This document shows positions 56,269-64,000 of a DNA stretch of 64,000 nt, piece by piece. How positions within the stretch are numbered: position 1 is the stretch's first letter; each line of letters starts with the position of its first letter. The DNA is taken from NCBI GenBank assembly GCA_030248195.1, contig JASAND010028258.1, forward strand, positions 19,928 to 83,927, read 5' to 3'. Both the position numbers and the translations under genes were made by a program. The stretch is from Trissonchulus latispiculum. Lineage: Eukaryota; Nematoda; Enoplea; Enoplida; Ironidae. Under the pieces are notes generated by a model. The model searched no databases. It was not told the DNA's origin and was given only the letters and a program-made list of their open reading frames with translations.

Positions 56269-56624
56269 TATAGTATGCAGATTTCGACCCTGATTTCGAG
56301 GTACGAGCGAGTTTTGGAGTTTCGACTTTTGATTTAAATCGAACGATGACGAAGTGGCTTAAATTCCAATAGTGTAATGACTAGAAAGTGTGCTTACAAT
56401 ATAGTCTAAGCTTGCCTATGTTCCCTTTTTGCCCAAAAGGGATTGCCAGCAAAGCCAGAAAAGTTCGACCCTGATTTCGAGGTACGAGCGAGTTTTTTTT
56501 GAGGTGTCGACTTTCGGTAGGTAAGAGAGAGTGCCCTCAGACTGGGTACTTGAGCAGTTTTGTGTTGAGGCTCCTGATGCCTCTGTGAACTCCCGATCTT
56601 TTGAATCTTATTAGCCCTATTGTA
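56269..56624. other. No gene; a repeated 'ttcgaccctgatttcgaggt' phrase
   Basis: The 20-base phrase with 'acgagcgagtttt' following occurs at about 56283 and 56463. Otherwise nothing is recognised. Confidence 0.5.
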
Positions 56625-56815
56625 ACAGTGTTGCCTAGGAACAGTGTTGTCTGAGAACGGTGTTGTCTAGGAACAGTGTTGTCTGAGAACAGCGTTGTCT
56701 AGGAACAGCGTTGTCCAGGAACACTGTTGTCTAGGAACACTGTTGTCTAGGAACACTGTTGTCTAGGAACACTGTTGTCTAGTAACAGTGTTGTCTGAGA
56801 ACAGTGTTGTCGAAA
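56625..56815 (+). repeat. Minisatellite of about 18-base 'aacagtgttgtctgag' units
   Basis: About eleven units of 'gaacagtgttgtctagg' or 'gaacagtgttgtctga' in tandem. Confidence 0.9.
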
Positions 56816-57035
56816 CAGGAAAGGAACGTGTTCCCGCTAAAACTGGTTTCAACAGAATCAGAAAGGAACACTGTTCCCGCTGAAACTGGTTTTAGCAGAA
56901 TCAGAAAGGAACAGTGTTCCTGCTAAAACTAGTTTCAGCAGAATCAGAAAGGAACAGTGTTCCTGCTAAAACTAGTTTCAGCAGAATCAGAAAGGAACAG
57001 TGTTCCCGCCAAAACTGGTTTCAGCTTAAAGTTGA
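56816..57035 (+). repeat. Minisatellite of about 43-48-base units
   Basis: Five copies of a unit with 'aaaggaacagtgttcc', 'gctaaaactggtttcagcag' and 'aatcag'. The phrase 'ggaacagtgttcc' is itself a palindrome and shares 'aacagtgtt' with the adjacent array. Confidence 0.9.
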
Positions 57036-57619
57036 AGATTCAGCTTTGATGTGAAATAAACTGATAATACCATTGGAGACTAGTCCTATTTTATGCATAC
57101 ATATACAAAATCTTTATTAGCTATTTATTCAATCAAACATTGGTAATCGTATTGTGCACCGGAAACTCTTACTTTTTAATCTAAGCCAAGTTTTCCACCC
57201 ATGACTGTTTGTTTTCGGTTCTTTTTACATGTGATATTGCGTAACACATATTAGCTTAAAATCACTTAACCAACATTAACTGAAAGTGGCTAACGTGTTT
57301 TACAAAATAGTCAAAATGGATCCAAATTCTGGATCACTTGACGTCTGTCAAAATGTGTTCCAAGCTTGTTCAAGGGAGACCATCTCCTACAGCTTCCAAT
57401 TTTTCCACAACAAGTGCGGTTGACTGCTGTACCTTTTTCGCCTCGGCTTACTAAATCCATCTCGTGGAGCTCTATAATAAATCGGAAATATAACATAAAT
57501 TTGTTGCCCCGACCGAATTCAAATATTCAAACTTTAAATTTATATTGATATTAATTTATGTGCAATGGCTGTCAGAAATGAGGGGAGCCTCGATGCAAAA
57601 TACTTAAGAGGAAAGCCTA
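57036..57619. other. No gene seen
   Basis: AT-rich spacer. The open frames here are short and lack motifs. Confidence 0.55.
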
Positions 57620-58963
57620 CTAAAGTCTGACACAAAAATGTGTGTACAAAATCTGTACGGCCTCCAGTGAACTCAATATACGTCGTAACCCCATATAACC
57701 ATATATTTTCGGAATCCTTGCAGCGAGACAAACATTTTTATAAAATTTAAAATTTTTTAAAATTTCAAAAATTTTAAAATATCGGTTTTTCGGGGAATTT
57801 TTTCGGACCGTGCAAGCTATTCAGCTCATTCTTTCACAAAAATTTTCCCGCCCGAAGACGCATCGATTGATACAAGAACGAAAAAAATCGGTTGAGAAAT
57901 AAGCATGTTATTCCAAAATTTCGTTTTTCCATTTCCTTTGATGTTTGCCGCTTTTTGCAACTTTGACTGGTTATTACTCGCGACTCGCTCACCCGAAAAA
58001 TTATTCGATTAGATTTTCAGGACCGCCTAGGCGCCCGCTTTCACCTGATATATGTGGTATTTCAAAATTTGAAAATCGATTTTTTTGAAAAATACCACTT
58101 TTTGACCCAAAATTTCGGCATAGCAATTCTGGCAAAAGTGAGTAAAAATAATATAATCATAAAATTCAAGCTGAGCTAAATCCAACGATATAAAGCTTTT
58201 GTTGCTACGAATTATATTGCGCCAGCAATGAATTTTTAACAATATCCCTTATTTCAGCTGGTTTTGCTAGTTTACACTGCTTCATTCAAATCACGGCGGT
58301 AACATCAAAGAGAGCCAAAAACCAGCTGAAATAAGGGATATTGTTTAAAAATTCATTGCTGGCGCAATATAATTCGTAGCAACAAAAGCTTTATATCGTT
58401 GGATTCAGCTCAGCTTGAATTTTATGATTATGTTATTTTTACTCACTTTTGCCAGAATTGCTATGCCGAAATTTTGGGTCAAAAAGTGGTATTTTTCAAA
58501 AAAATCGATTTTCAAATTTTGAAATACCACATATATCAGGTGAAAGCGGGCGCCTAGGCGGTCCTGAAAATCTAATCGAATAATTTTTCGGGTGAGCGAG
58601 TCGCGAGTAATAACCAGTCAAAGTTGCAAAAAGCGGCAAACATCAAAGGAAATGGAAAAACGAAATTTTGGAATAAAATGCTTATTTCTCAACCGATTTT
58701 TTTCGTTCTTGTGTCAATCGATGCGTCTTCGGACGAGAAAATTTTTGTGAAAGAATGAGCTGAATAGCTTGCACGGTCCGAAAAAATTCCCCGAAAAACC
58801 GATATTTTAAAATTTTTGAAATTTTAAAAAATTTTAAATTTTATAAAAATGTTTGTCTCGCTGCAAGGATTCCGAAAATATATGGTTTTATGGGGTTACG
58901 ACGTATATTGAGTTCACTGGAGGCCTTACAGATTTTGTACACACATTTTTGTGTCAGACTTTA
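57620..58963. repeat. Large near-perfect palindrome, arms about 640 bp
   Basis: The left arm (about 57620-58266) and right arm (about 58314-58963) are inverted copies, with only scattered single-base differences and small indels. The spacer is about 50 bases. Anchors are 'agtctgacacaaaaatgtgt' on the left with its complement near 58940, and 'ggcgcaatataattcgtag' near the centre. No transposase is present. The strong arm identity means it is young or maintained by gene conversion. Confidence 0.9.
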
Positions 58964-59718
58964 GTTTAAAAATAATGCATCCATCCGTAAGATAATCAAG
59001 CGTGTGCGTCCACCGATAAAATGATAATTCGTTATTATTCAAAAACAAATCAATTTTAGGTTTAAACTCGCACGTTTTCTAGTATTATAGTGGTTTATTG
59101 ATCTAGTCGAACAAAAGTTTACTTCATAAAACAGTTTTACACATAATTCGTGCAAATGTAGTTCATTCTTTAATTAATTTAATTAATGCTGAATTAATTA
59201 ATGCGTGGGTTTAATTTATTACTGATGAAATTATGGGGGAAATGATAATTCTTGCAAACAATCACTGACTAGTTGAGTTACCATGCGGGCCTGACAGCAA
59301 GTATCACAAGCTTTCGAGCTAGTATAAACCGGTAGCGTTTACAACTGCATCACAAAAATAATAAAACATTAGCATACACATTTTGCGAACCTGGTTTAAC
59401 CAAATGGCTGCAACCAGCTCTAAGAGCTAGACGATTACCAATTCGCAATGATAAAAGTTAACGTTGTTTGGTATGCGCACTTATTCAGAAACCAGATTCC
59501 AGGTTACTTGGCAAACAGCTCAAAATTACCACCCATAGCAAATAGCTCTGGATTGTAAACGATGAAACAGCAAAGCATTTCACCGACTTTGATCCGTTTT
59601 TTGAATAAAAAAGTGGGTTGAAATCGTGTGAAAATTTTCGATGATAGCGTAATCGAAGTGCTTTAGATGGTGATTTCGCTTTACTGATTGTTCATGTATT
59701 CACAAAAACGTGCAGTAA
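58964..59718. other. No gene seen
   Basis: AT-rich DNA with 'attaattaat' runs near 59170-59215. Near 59560-59605 a short stretch could be coding, but I cannot join it to the ORF that follows. Confidence 0.5.
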
Positions 59719-59913
59719 AAGCTTTTAGAAGCCAAAGTGGAAGTTGTTTACGACAAGAAACATAAAGAACCACAAAAGCTACTGAGCTTTGAGGGACTCG
59801 CATACTTGTGTGGAAAAGAGAAAGGGGAAAGCGCAGGATTTTTGGGTTATCTTGATGTCTACTTTATGAGTACTTTAACATTACCTCCTAAAGTATACCA
59901 ACTGTGGCAATGA
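59719..59913 (+). pseudogene. Short coding-like remnant, unidentified
   Basis: After a TAA the frame is open for 64 codons and ends in TGA. The peptide has a protein-like composition ('VEVVYDKKHKEPQKLLSFEG', 'LAYLCGKEKGESAGFLGYLD', 'LPPKVYQLWQ'), which stands out from the surrounding AT-rich DNA. It has no start codon. It may be the last exon or a fragment of a decayed transposon gene. I could not assign a family. Confidence 0.35.
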
Positions 59914-59969
59914 TCTAGAACGAAAGAAAGAAGGATGTCACTACAGCACCTCCGACCCAAAAAATTCGG

Positions 59970-60041
59970 GCTTGAGGTGAGGATCGAACCCACAACCTTT
60001 GGTTATCTAGGCCAACGCTCTACCGATTGAGCCACCCAGGC
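59970..60041 (-). tRNA. tRNA-like sequence or tRNA-derived SINE head
   Basis: On the minus strand GCCTGGG..., box A 'TGGCTCAATCGG' and box B 'GGTTCGATCC' give a 72-base cloverleaf. Mismatches occur in the acceptor stem (one) and anticodon stem (one). The simplest fold puts AGA in the anticodon, but a serine tRNA should have a long variable arm and this does not. A tRNA-derived SINE head is therefore at least as likely as a real tRNA. Confidence 0.5.
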
Positions 60042-60126
60042 ACAATCGAACCAAGCTTAAGTTTGAATTCGTTCCGAAACTAGTTTATTGTGAACTAAAA
60101 ATGAGTTATAAAGTATGCTGCTGTCA

Positions 60127-60462
60127 TTATTTTGTAACTGACATGCATATAACTACTGGAGATACAACACTTTGCCCAATTGGATTGATTTTAAAGTGAA
60201 CGTCTTCAAATTCAATTGGTTTTTCAAACTTAATATCGCACCAATTTGTGTCCAGGTACATTGAGCTTTCCAAAAAATCTTCCTCAGTAGTTGAAGCATA
60301 AGAGGATAAAAAGGATTTATTATTAATAGTAGGTGTCAGCATTTTTAAGAAGACAGGTTGATTACTTCTTATTTTAAAAAAGCTAGTTTTCACCCTACTA
60401 GGCAACTGAAACGACTCTTTTTGACTGTAATTTAATACGAACGTGTACATTATTTCCTTCAT
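60127..60462 (-). CDS. Unknown protein at the end of the capsid gene cluster
   Basis: An intact 111-codon ORF starting ATG fifteen bases after the protease stop, same strand. The sequence alternates hydrophobic and polar residues as in a beta-rich protein ('YTFVLNYSQKESFQLPSRV', 'VHFKINPIGQSVVSPVVICM'). No family was recognised. Its position suggests a minor virion component of the Maverick/adintovirus module. Confidence 0.55.
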   Translation of the reverse strand: MKEIMYTFVLNYSQKESFQLPSRVKTSFFKIRSNQPVFLKMLTPTINNKSFLSSYASTTEEDFLESSMYLDTNWCDIKFEKPIEFEDVHFKINPIGQSVVSPVVICMSVTK

Positions 60463-60477
60463 TTTAGAAACAACAAT

Positions 60478-60864
60478 CTAAATTTCTGAAATTAACTCAA
60501 TTGTATCGTAAATAGATTGCTTACGGTCTCGTAGCTTGAGGTACAAAACGCAATACAGACCACACAAATTCGATCCAAACTGTTGAATCTTACTAGTACT
60601 GAAAACCGGCTCCTTGCCAGAAGTTCGCAAGTATTGCTCTACTTGTAATGGAGGGTAAAGTCCAAATGAATCAAAATATTCAACGTGTTTCTCCTTTCTA
60701 CTGTTGAGGTAACAAACCCAATGAGTTCCGCTACCTGAAAATTTATCTAAATTTACAATACCGCACTCGTTCTTCCGAATCTGTGGCGGTAGCGTGTCCC
60801 TCATGAAGATACCTCGAAAAGTTTTTGTATTTTTCATCATTTCACCTAAATCTAGGTTAGTCAA
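60478..60864 (-). CDS. Adenain-type (C5/Ulp1-like) cysteine protease
   Basis: An intact frame of 128 codons from the TTG at 60864. The first ATG is at about 60840 and the frame continues upstream into the preceding gene. Catalytic elements are all present: His in 'SGTHWVCYL', acidic residue in 'YFDSFGLYP', Gln in 'IQQFGSNLCG', and the nucleophile Cys in 'LCGLYCVLYL'. 'FRGIFMRDTLPP' near the N terminus is typical of Maverick/adintovirus proteases. It would cleave virion precursor proteins during maturation. It overlaps the stop of the pX-like gene. Confidence 0.9.
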   Translation of the reverse strand: MTNLDLGEMMKNTKTFRGIFMRDTLPPQIRKNECGIVNLDKFSGSGTHWVCYLNSRKEKHVEYFDSFGLYPPLQVEQYLRTSGKEPVFSTSKIQQFGSNLCGLYCVLYLKLRDRKQSIYDTIELISEI

Positions 60865-61276
60865 CGCTTTCCCATCAAGTACATTCCTTTCCCATTGCGT
60901 TTTCCTGGCAGGAACATGCCTTTGCCGGAAGTTTTCTTCAAAACTTGGTTGAGTGCCGCCGCCCCTGCAGCCGTTGCCGCTCCTACGCCCAATGCCTTGA
61001 GACCGGCTACCGCTGCAGGGATCCCCAATGCTAAAAAAGGCAGAACTCCACCAAGTTTAACAAGCTGGGTTTTAGACAAGGCCAGTTTCACTCGTTTCTT
61101 GAGCCTTTTCGCTTCATTTATGCTCTGGAACTGTGTTCTAGTTAACAACAGAATATTTGAACCCTTCAGTTGATCATTTTTAAGGTCAAAGCAGTTTTGG
61201 TTTTCTTAGTAAAAGCGTCTTTAAGTTTTTCCTTTTGAGTACGTGAGAGTTTGACTCCGTGTCTAATGTAGTTCAT
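60861..61276 (-). CDS. pX-like basic virion protein, frame interrupted once
   Basis: The gene opens with an ATG at 61276 ('MNYIRHGVKLSRTQKEKL'). This start is typical of small basic proteins beside adenain genes in Maverick/adintovirus elements. The similarity leaves this frame at a five-A run near 61182 and continues in the next frame ('LLLTRTQFQSINEAKRLKKR', then an Ala/Gly-rich hydrophobic stretch and 'GKGMFLPGKRNGKGMYLMGK') to a TGA at 60861. A single missing base would explain it. The basic Gly-Lys repeats suit DNA condensation, by analogy with adenovirus pX; that is inference. Confidence 0.65.
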
Positions 61277-61293
61277 TTTTAAAACATATAATT

Positions 61294-62655
61294 TTAACTA
61301 AGCGAAATATCAATGTTTCCATCAATGGCCTGCATGCTAGCAACTTTGTCGCTTAGGACGATGCAGTACATGTAATAACTCTCACTGGGCTTGTTTTTAA
61401 ATTTCAGTCTGACTTCAAGATCAGATTTGCTAACAGAATCATACACAGCTTCTTTTCTATGTGAGACATCAAAAAACAGAATGGGGTAAAGTGTCTTAAA
61501 GTCAGCATAGCTAACCTGGGAACTAGTGTCTTCATGTTTTCTCCCTGCTTGAAGAAAACTATAATATAACCGCGCATAGTCATTGTTGTCAAAGTCACTT
61601 TGATATGCTTCATCCGGATGCTGCATGGAATTAAGCCTGACCTCCGCATGTGTCAGAGATAAATGATCAAACACTACACTATTTTCGCTTATCTGTTGTG
61701 TCCTTTTAACTTTCTGCAAAACAACGAATACGTAGTTTGGATTGCTGATGGTAGATGCCACTCGCCAATAGGGGTTTTGCTCGTCCTTTGCGTCAGACCT
61801 ATAGACAAATACGCTTTCCCAGTAAATTTTAAAAGTTTGACTGTGCAGCAACTGACCTTCCAGTCTAGACATAGTTTCCAAATTGGGCTCAATTGCTGGA
61901 ACACACCAGCTCATATATTCTACCCAAAACCGTGCGTGAGAGTCGGGATTCGTTGAATGCAAAATGCGGTACATATCATTTCTCTTCAGTTTCAGTTTAT
62001 GTGTCACACCTCTCATAACTTTGTTAAAGTCTTTAGTAAATCCAAAGAGAAACCGCAGAGGCAAAACAAAGCTTATTTGGTCCTCAGTTTGGATACTTCT
62101 TTGATCAAATCCCAAATTAAAATCAGGGTTGTCTTCAATTTTAACATCAACAATTTCCTGGGCTTGGTTTTTGACTAACGTGGTTCTGTATCTTTGTGTT
62201 TCAGTGCCGCCGCTTCCTGTATCTTTGTACCAAATCATTGTAGTTCCCACGGAACGACTGAAATCGTCAGAAAAATTAACTAGGTTCAAAACAGTCGTTG
62301 CCAATGGAACTTCGTCTAAACTTTCGAGCAGCTGTTCATTAGCATAATATTCCGCCGTTGAGAATATACTGAAGCCATTATTCGCAATAGTGGTTGTTTC
62401 AGTATCAGGTAACGGGTTTCTTGCTTGGTCCAAGATTCTTCCTTTCACCAAAAGAAATGACTCGTGAGGTAGTAACCAGGCTTCTTTGTTTTTGCTGAAA
62501 AATTCGAATTTTCCAAATCTTGAACGTTCACGTTATTTTCACTATATTGCACGTATTCATATTTTGCTGTGGACGTATCCTTTACTGCAGGTTCAAATAC
62601 ATGCCAGTACGGTGCCTCTACTTCGTTCGTTTGGATGGGTTTCAGTTTGTATACT
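61294..62655 (-). CDS. Major capsid protein (double jelly-roll, hexon-like), one frameshift
   Basis: The main frame (62451-61294, open upstream to about 62520) has 385 codons from its first usable start. Features of the Maverick/adintovirus hexon-like protein are 'FSDDFSRSVGTTMIWYKDTG', 'VLPLRFLFGFTKDFNKVMRG', 'HKLKLKRNDMYRILH', 'YMSWCVPAIEPN', and a conserved end 'VRLKFKNKPSESYYMYCIVL'. The N-terminal part ('EVEAPYWHVFEPAV') lies in a different frame up to about 62505, so one indel separates the two. No ATG was found for it. The protein forms trimeric capsomers of the icosahedral shell. Neighbours on both sides are other virion genes. Confidence 0.85.
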
Positions 62656-62661
62656 AAAAAA

Positions 62662-63126
62662 TTAAGTTTGTAGTAGGGTTTGAAGTATTCTTAAAGTTTC
62701 CTTGTCTGTCTGTTTTTTCTTCGATTTCATCCCGGAGCCTGCAATTAGATTTGACAGGGACTCCATGACTCCTTCTTTCATTTTAGGAGCGGCAGCTTCA
62801 GCAGCGTCCTTAAAGGCCTTGCTCTTCGTTGTCTTCAGAATACGTTTCGAAATCTTATCAACGTTTGAAGGACTTAAAGCTTTGTCGACTAACTTTTGAG
62901 TTGTCTGCTTTACTTCATTGCTGATGCTGTCTTTGACGTTTTGAAGCAGTCTTTGGCCGACTGGCTTTAATATATTTGTCGCAAACTGCTTGCCTTTTTG
63001 GAGTAATGCTTTCGCCCCAGCTTTCAACTTAGCTTTGACGAATTCAGGCCTAACCAAGGACCTAACAACCGACCCTATTCCCTTTCCTTTAACAGTGAAT
63101 AGTGAGCGCTTTCCTGAGACTATCAT
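62662..63126 (-). CDS. pVI-like basic minor virion protein
   Basis: An intact 154-codon ORF starting ATG ten bases after the penton-like stop. It is strongly basic with amphipathic helices ('VVRSLVRPEFVKAKLKAGAK', 'KGKQFATNILKPVGQRLLQN'), then an Ala-rich middle and 'AGSGMKSKKKQTDKE' near the end. In adintoviruses a protein in this place is compared with adenovirus pVI, which lines the capsid interior and helps membrane passage. Sequence alone does not prove this; the call rests on context and composition. Confidence 0.65.
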   Translation of the reverse strand: MIVSGKRSLFTVKGKGIGSVVRSLVRPEFVKAKLKAGAKALLQKGKQFATNILKPVGQRLLQNVKDSISNEVKQTTQKLVDKALSPSNVDKISKRILKTTKSKAFKDAAEAAAPKMKEGVMESLSNLIAGSGMKSKKKQTDKETLRILQTLLQT

Positions 63127-63135
63127 TTTATAGAA

Positions 63136-63846
63136 TTAGAATTTTCGTTGACGGATATGGAGAACATATGTTACATGCTCGTTATTCAAATTAACTCGGT
63201 TTCCGCGTTGGTCGGTAATCCGCATTCTAATTCTGCTAATACTATCCATTTGCTTAACTGGCAGGTAGATTGGGCGGTTGGGTTTTTCTACGAGCAAAGA
63301 CCCCGGCTGCGAAGTTGGTACAAATGAGTGAATAATATCTGATGACACTCCATTATCATAAGATTCGTCTACGATACTACAGCAAATCAGAATGCTGTTC
63401 ACGCCATTGGTGATGTCCACTCTGCTTTCACCAGTGGTGGACCCAGCAATTGTATCAACGTTGGTAAAACCTAACATCTTCTTTAAGTCAGAATTAAATT
63501 CTATTTTCCATCCTGCTGCCAAATTAATCGTAAGCTTTCCCGTGCTATAGTTTGGAACCAAACTCATTGCTGCTTCATCTATTTGGTTTTCTCTAAAGCG
63601 TCGTTTGATTTCTTGTTCTAACTGGGGAATATCGTAAATTCCATCTTCTATTTCAATCTCTACATGCGTTTCATCACGAAGTAACAAAAACGTATTGTTA
63701 TTGTAATATGAGGCGATGTTGTACCAACTGTACCAAAGAGTACAACTAACCAAAGCAATTTCCAGATGTCTGCCATCAACGTCAACCGGATTAGAAAAAT
63801 ATGCCTCAAAGTCCTCAGGTCTGTGTCTAGCCAGTCGACTACGAAT
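63136..63846 (-). CDS. Penton-like minor capsid protein
   Basis: The frame is open from 63846 to 63136. Conserved pieces are 'NPVDVDGRHLEIALVSCT', 'WYSWYNIASYYNNNTF', 'IEDGIYDIPQLEQEIKRRF', 'GWKIEFNSDLKKMLGF', 'SFVPTSQPGSLLVEKPNRPI', and the C terminus 'MRITDQRGNRVNLNNEHVTY'. These match the penton-like single jelly-roll protein of Maverick/adintovirus elements, which forms the capsid vertices. No ATG precedes the conserved N terminus in the open stretch, so the start is lost, spliced or non-canonical. It leads the minus-strand virion gene cluster. Confidence 0.85.
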   Translation of the reverse strand: MRSRLARHRPEDFEAYFSNPVDVDGRHLEIALVSCTLWYSWYNIASYYNNNTFLLLRDETHVEIEIEDGIYDIPQLEQEIKRRFRENQIDEAAMSLVPNYSTGKLTINLAAGWKIEFNSDLKKMLGFTNVDTIAGSTTGESRVDITNGVNSILICCSIVDESYDNGVSSDIIHSFVPTSQPGSLLVEKPNRPIYLPVKQMDSISRIRMRITDQRGNRVNLNNEHVTYVLHIRQRKF

Positions 63847-63878
63847 CTAGCATTAGATACATGATTTTAATTGCGGAT

Positions 63879-64000
63879 TTAAAAATTTTTTACATATTTT
63901 TTAACCAAAACCTTGTGTTGAGCTTTGTCAATGGTTTCTATTTCCAATAATTTGTCTAGGATTTCCTGATATTTCGTTGACAAGGTGACGGCTGTTGTTT
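63879..64000 (-). CDS. C-terminal end of an unidentified gene, runs off the window
   Basis: The frame is open from the window edge to a TAA at 63879-63881 and reads like a helical, charged protein end ('YQEILDKLLEIETIDKAQHK'). It is on the same strand and just upstream of the penton-like gene, so it may be another gene of the Maverick module. Confidence 0.4.
   Translation of the reverse strand, partial: TTAVTLSTKYQEILDKLLEIETIDKAQHKVLVKKYVKNF

Noticed and set aside
59970..60041. Functional tRNA-Ser
   Set aside because: The anticodon position would read AGA but the long variable arm is missing and two stem pairs are broken. Kept only as tRNA-like.

Overview
The window is metazoan nuclear DNA, probably from an aquatic invertebrate that I cannot name. 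The evidence is a spliced RIO1-kinase gene with GT-AG introns, an I-superfamily-like LINE, hAT-like MITEs, tRNA-derived sequences and Maverick/Polinton (adintovirus-type) genes. Host coding content is small. Almost everything else is repeat DNA, often with very regular architecture.

Layout. 1-15115 is one long array of repeat modules, all in the same orientation. Each ends in an (AAT)n-type tail, and about fourteen of the junctions are bare stem-loop modules. Two body families alternate: A (about 300-base monomers) and B (about 160-base monomers). The array directly abuts, and may lie inside, an intron of a minus-strand RIOK1 gene, four of whose exons sit at 15269-16597. A 410-bp G/C-rich MITE follows (16687-17096). 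Next is a 2.8-kb imperfect palindrome (about 17175-20035) with an intact C2H2 protein gene in one arm and its wreck in the other. A small membrane-protein ORF (20279-20656) and a 5'-truncated, frameshifted LINE (20940-24270, minus) come after it.

24.5-30.2 kb holds two related foldback elements with about 185-bp inverted termini, two tandem arrays of about 145-bp monomers, and a 2-kb region bounded by matching hairpins. 30.2-40.9 kb has no convincing gene but carries several non-autonomous DNA transposons. Four boundaries here can be fixed by exact target duplications: one 5-bp and three 8-bp.

41.0-47.5 kb and 60.1-64.0 kb carry Maverick/adintovirus genes. The first block has a protein-primed-type DNA polymerase B (minus, broken by in-frame stops and frameshifts), a packaging ATPase (plus) and two small downstream genes. 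The second block (all minus) has a penton-like protein, a pVI-like basic protein, a double-jelly-roll major capsid protein, a pX-like basic protein, an adenain-type cysteine protease and one unknown protein. The blocks do not duplicate each other, so they may be one element split by later insertions, but this is inference.

Between them lies a 7.6-kb LTR-bounded element (47500-55056, minus orientation). It has TG...CA repeats and a polypurine tract at the 3' LTR, but no reverse transcriptase that I can see. Its long proline-rich ORF is followed, in the same frame and after a single UGA, by an ORF ending in a NADAR (YbiA-like) domain. The six bases after the UGA fit the tobamovirus-type leaky-stop pattern CAR-YYA. 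I regard this as the strongest candidate for an undescribed system in the window. 55.0-59 kb holds AT-rich minisatellites and a second large palindrome with nearly identical arms of about 640 bp.
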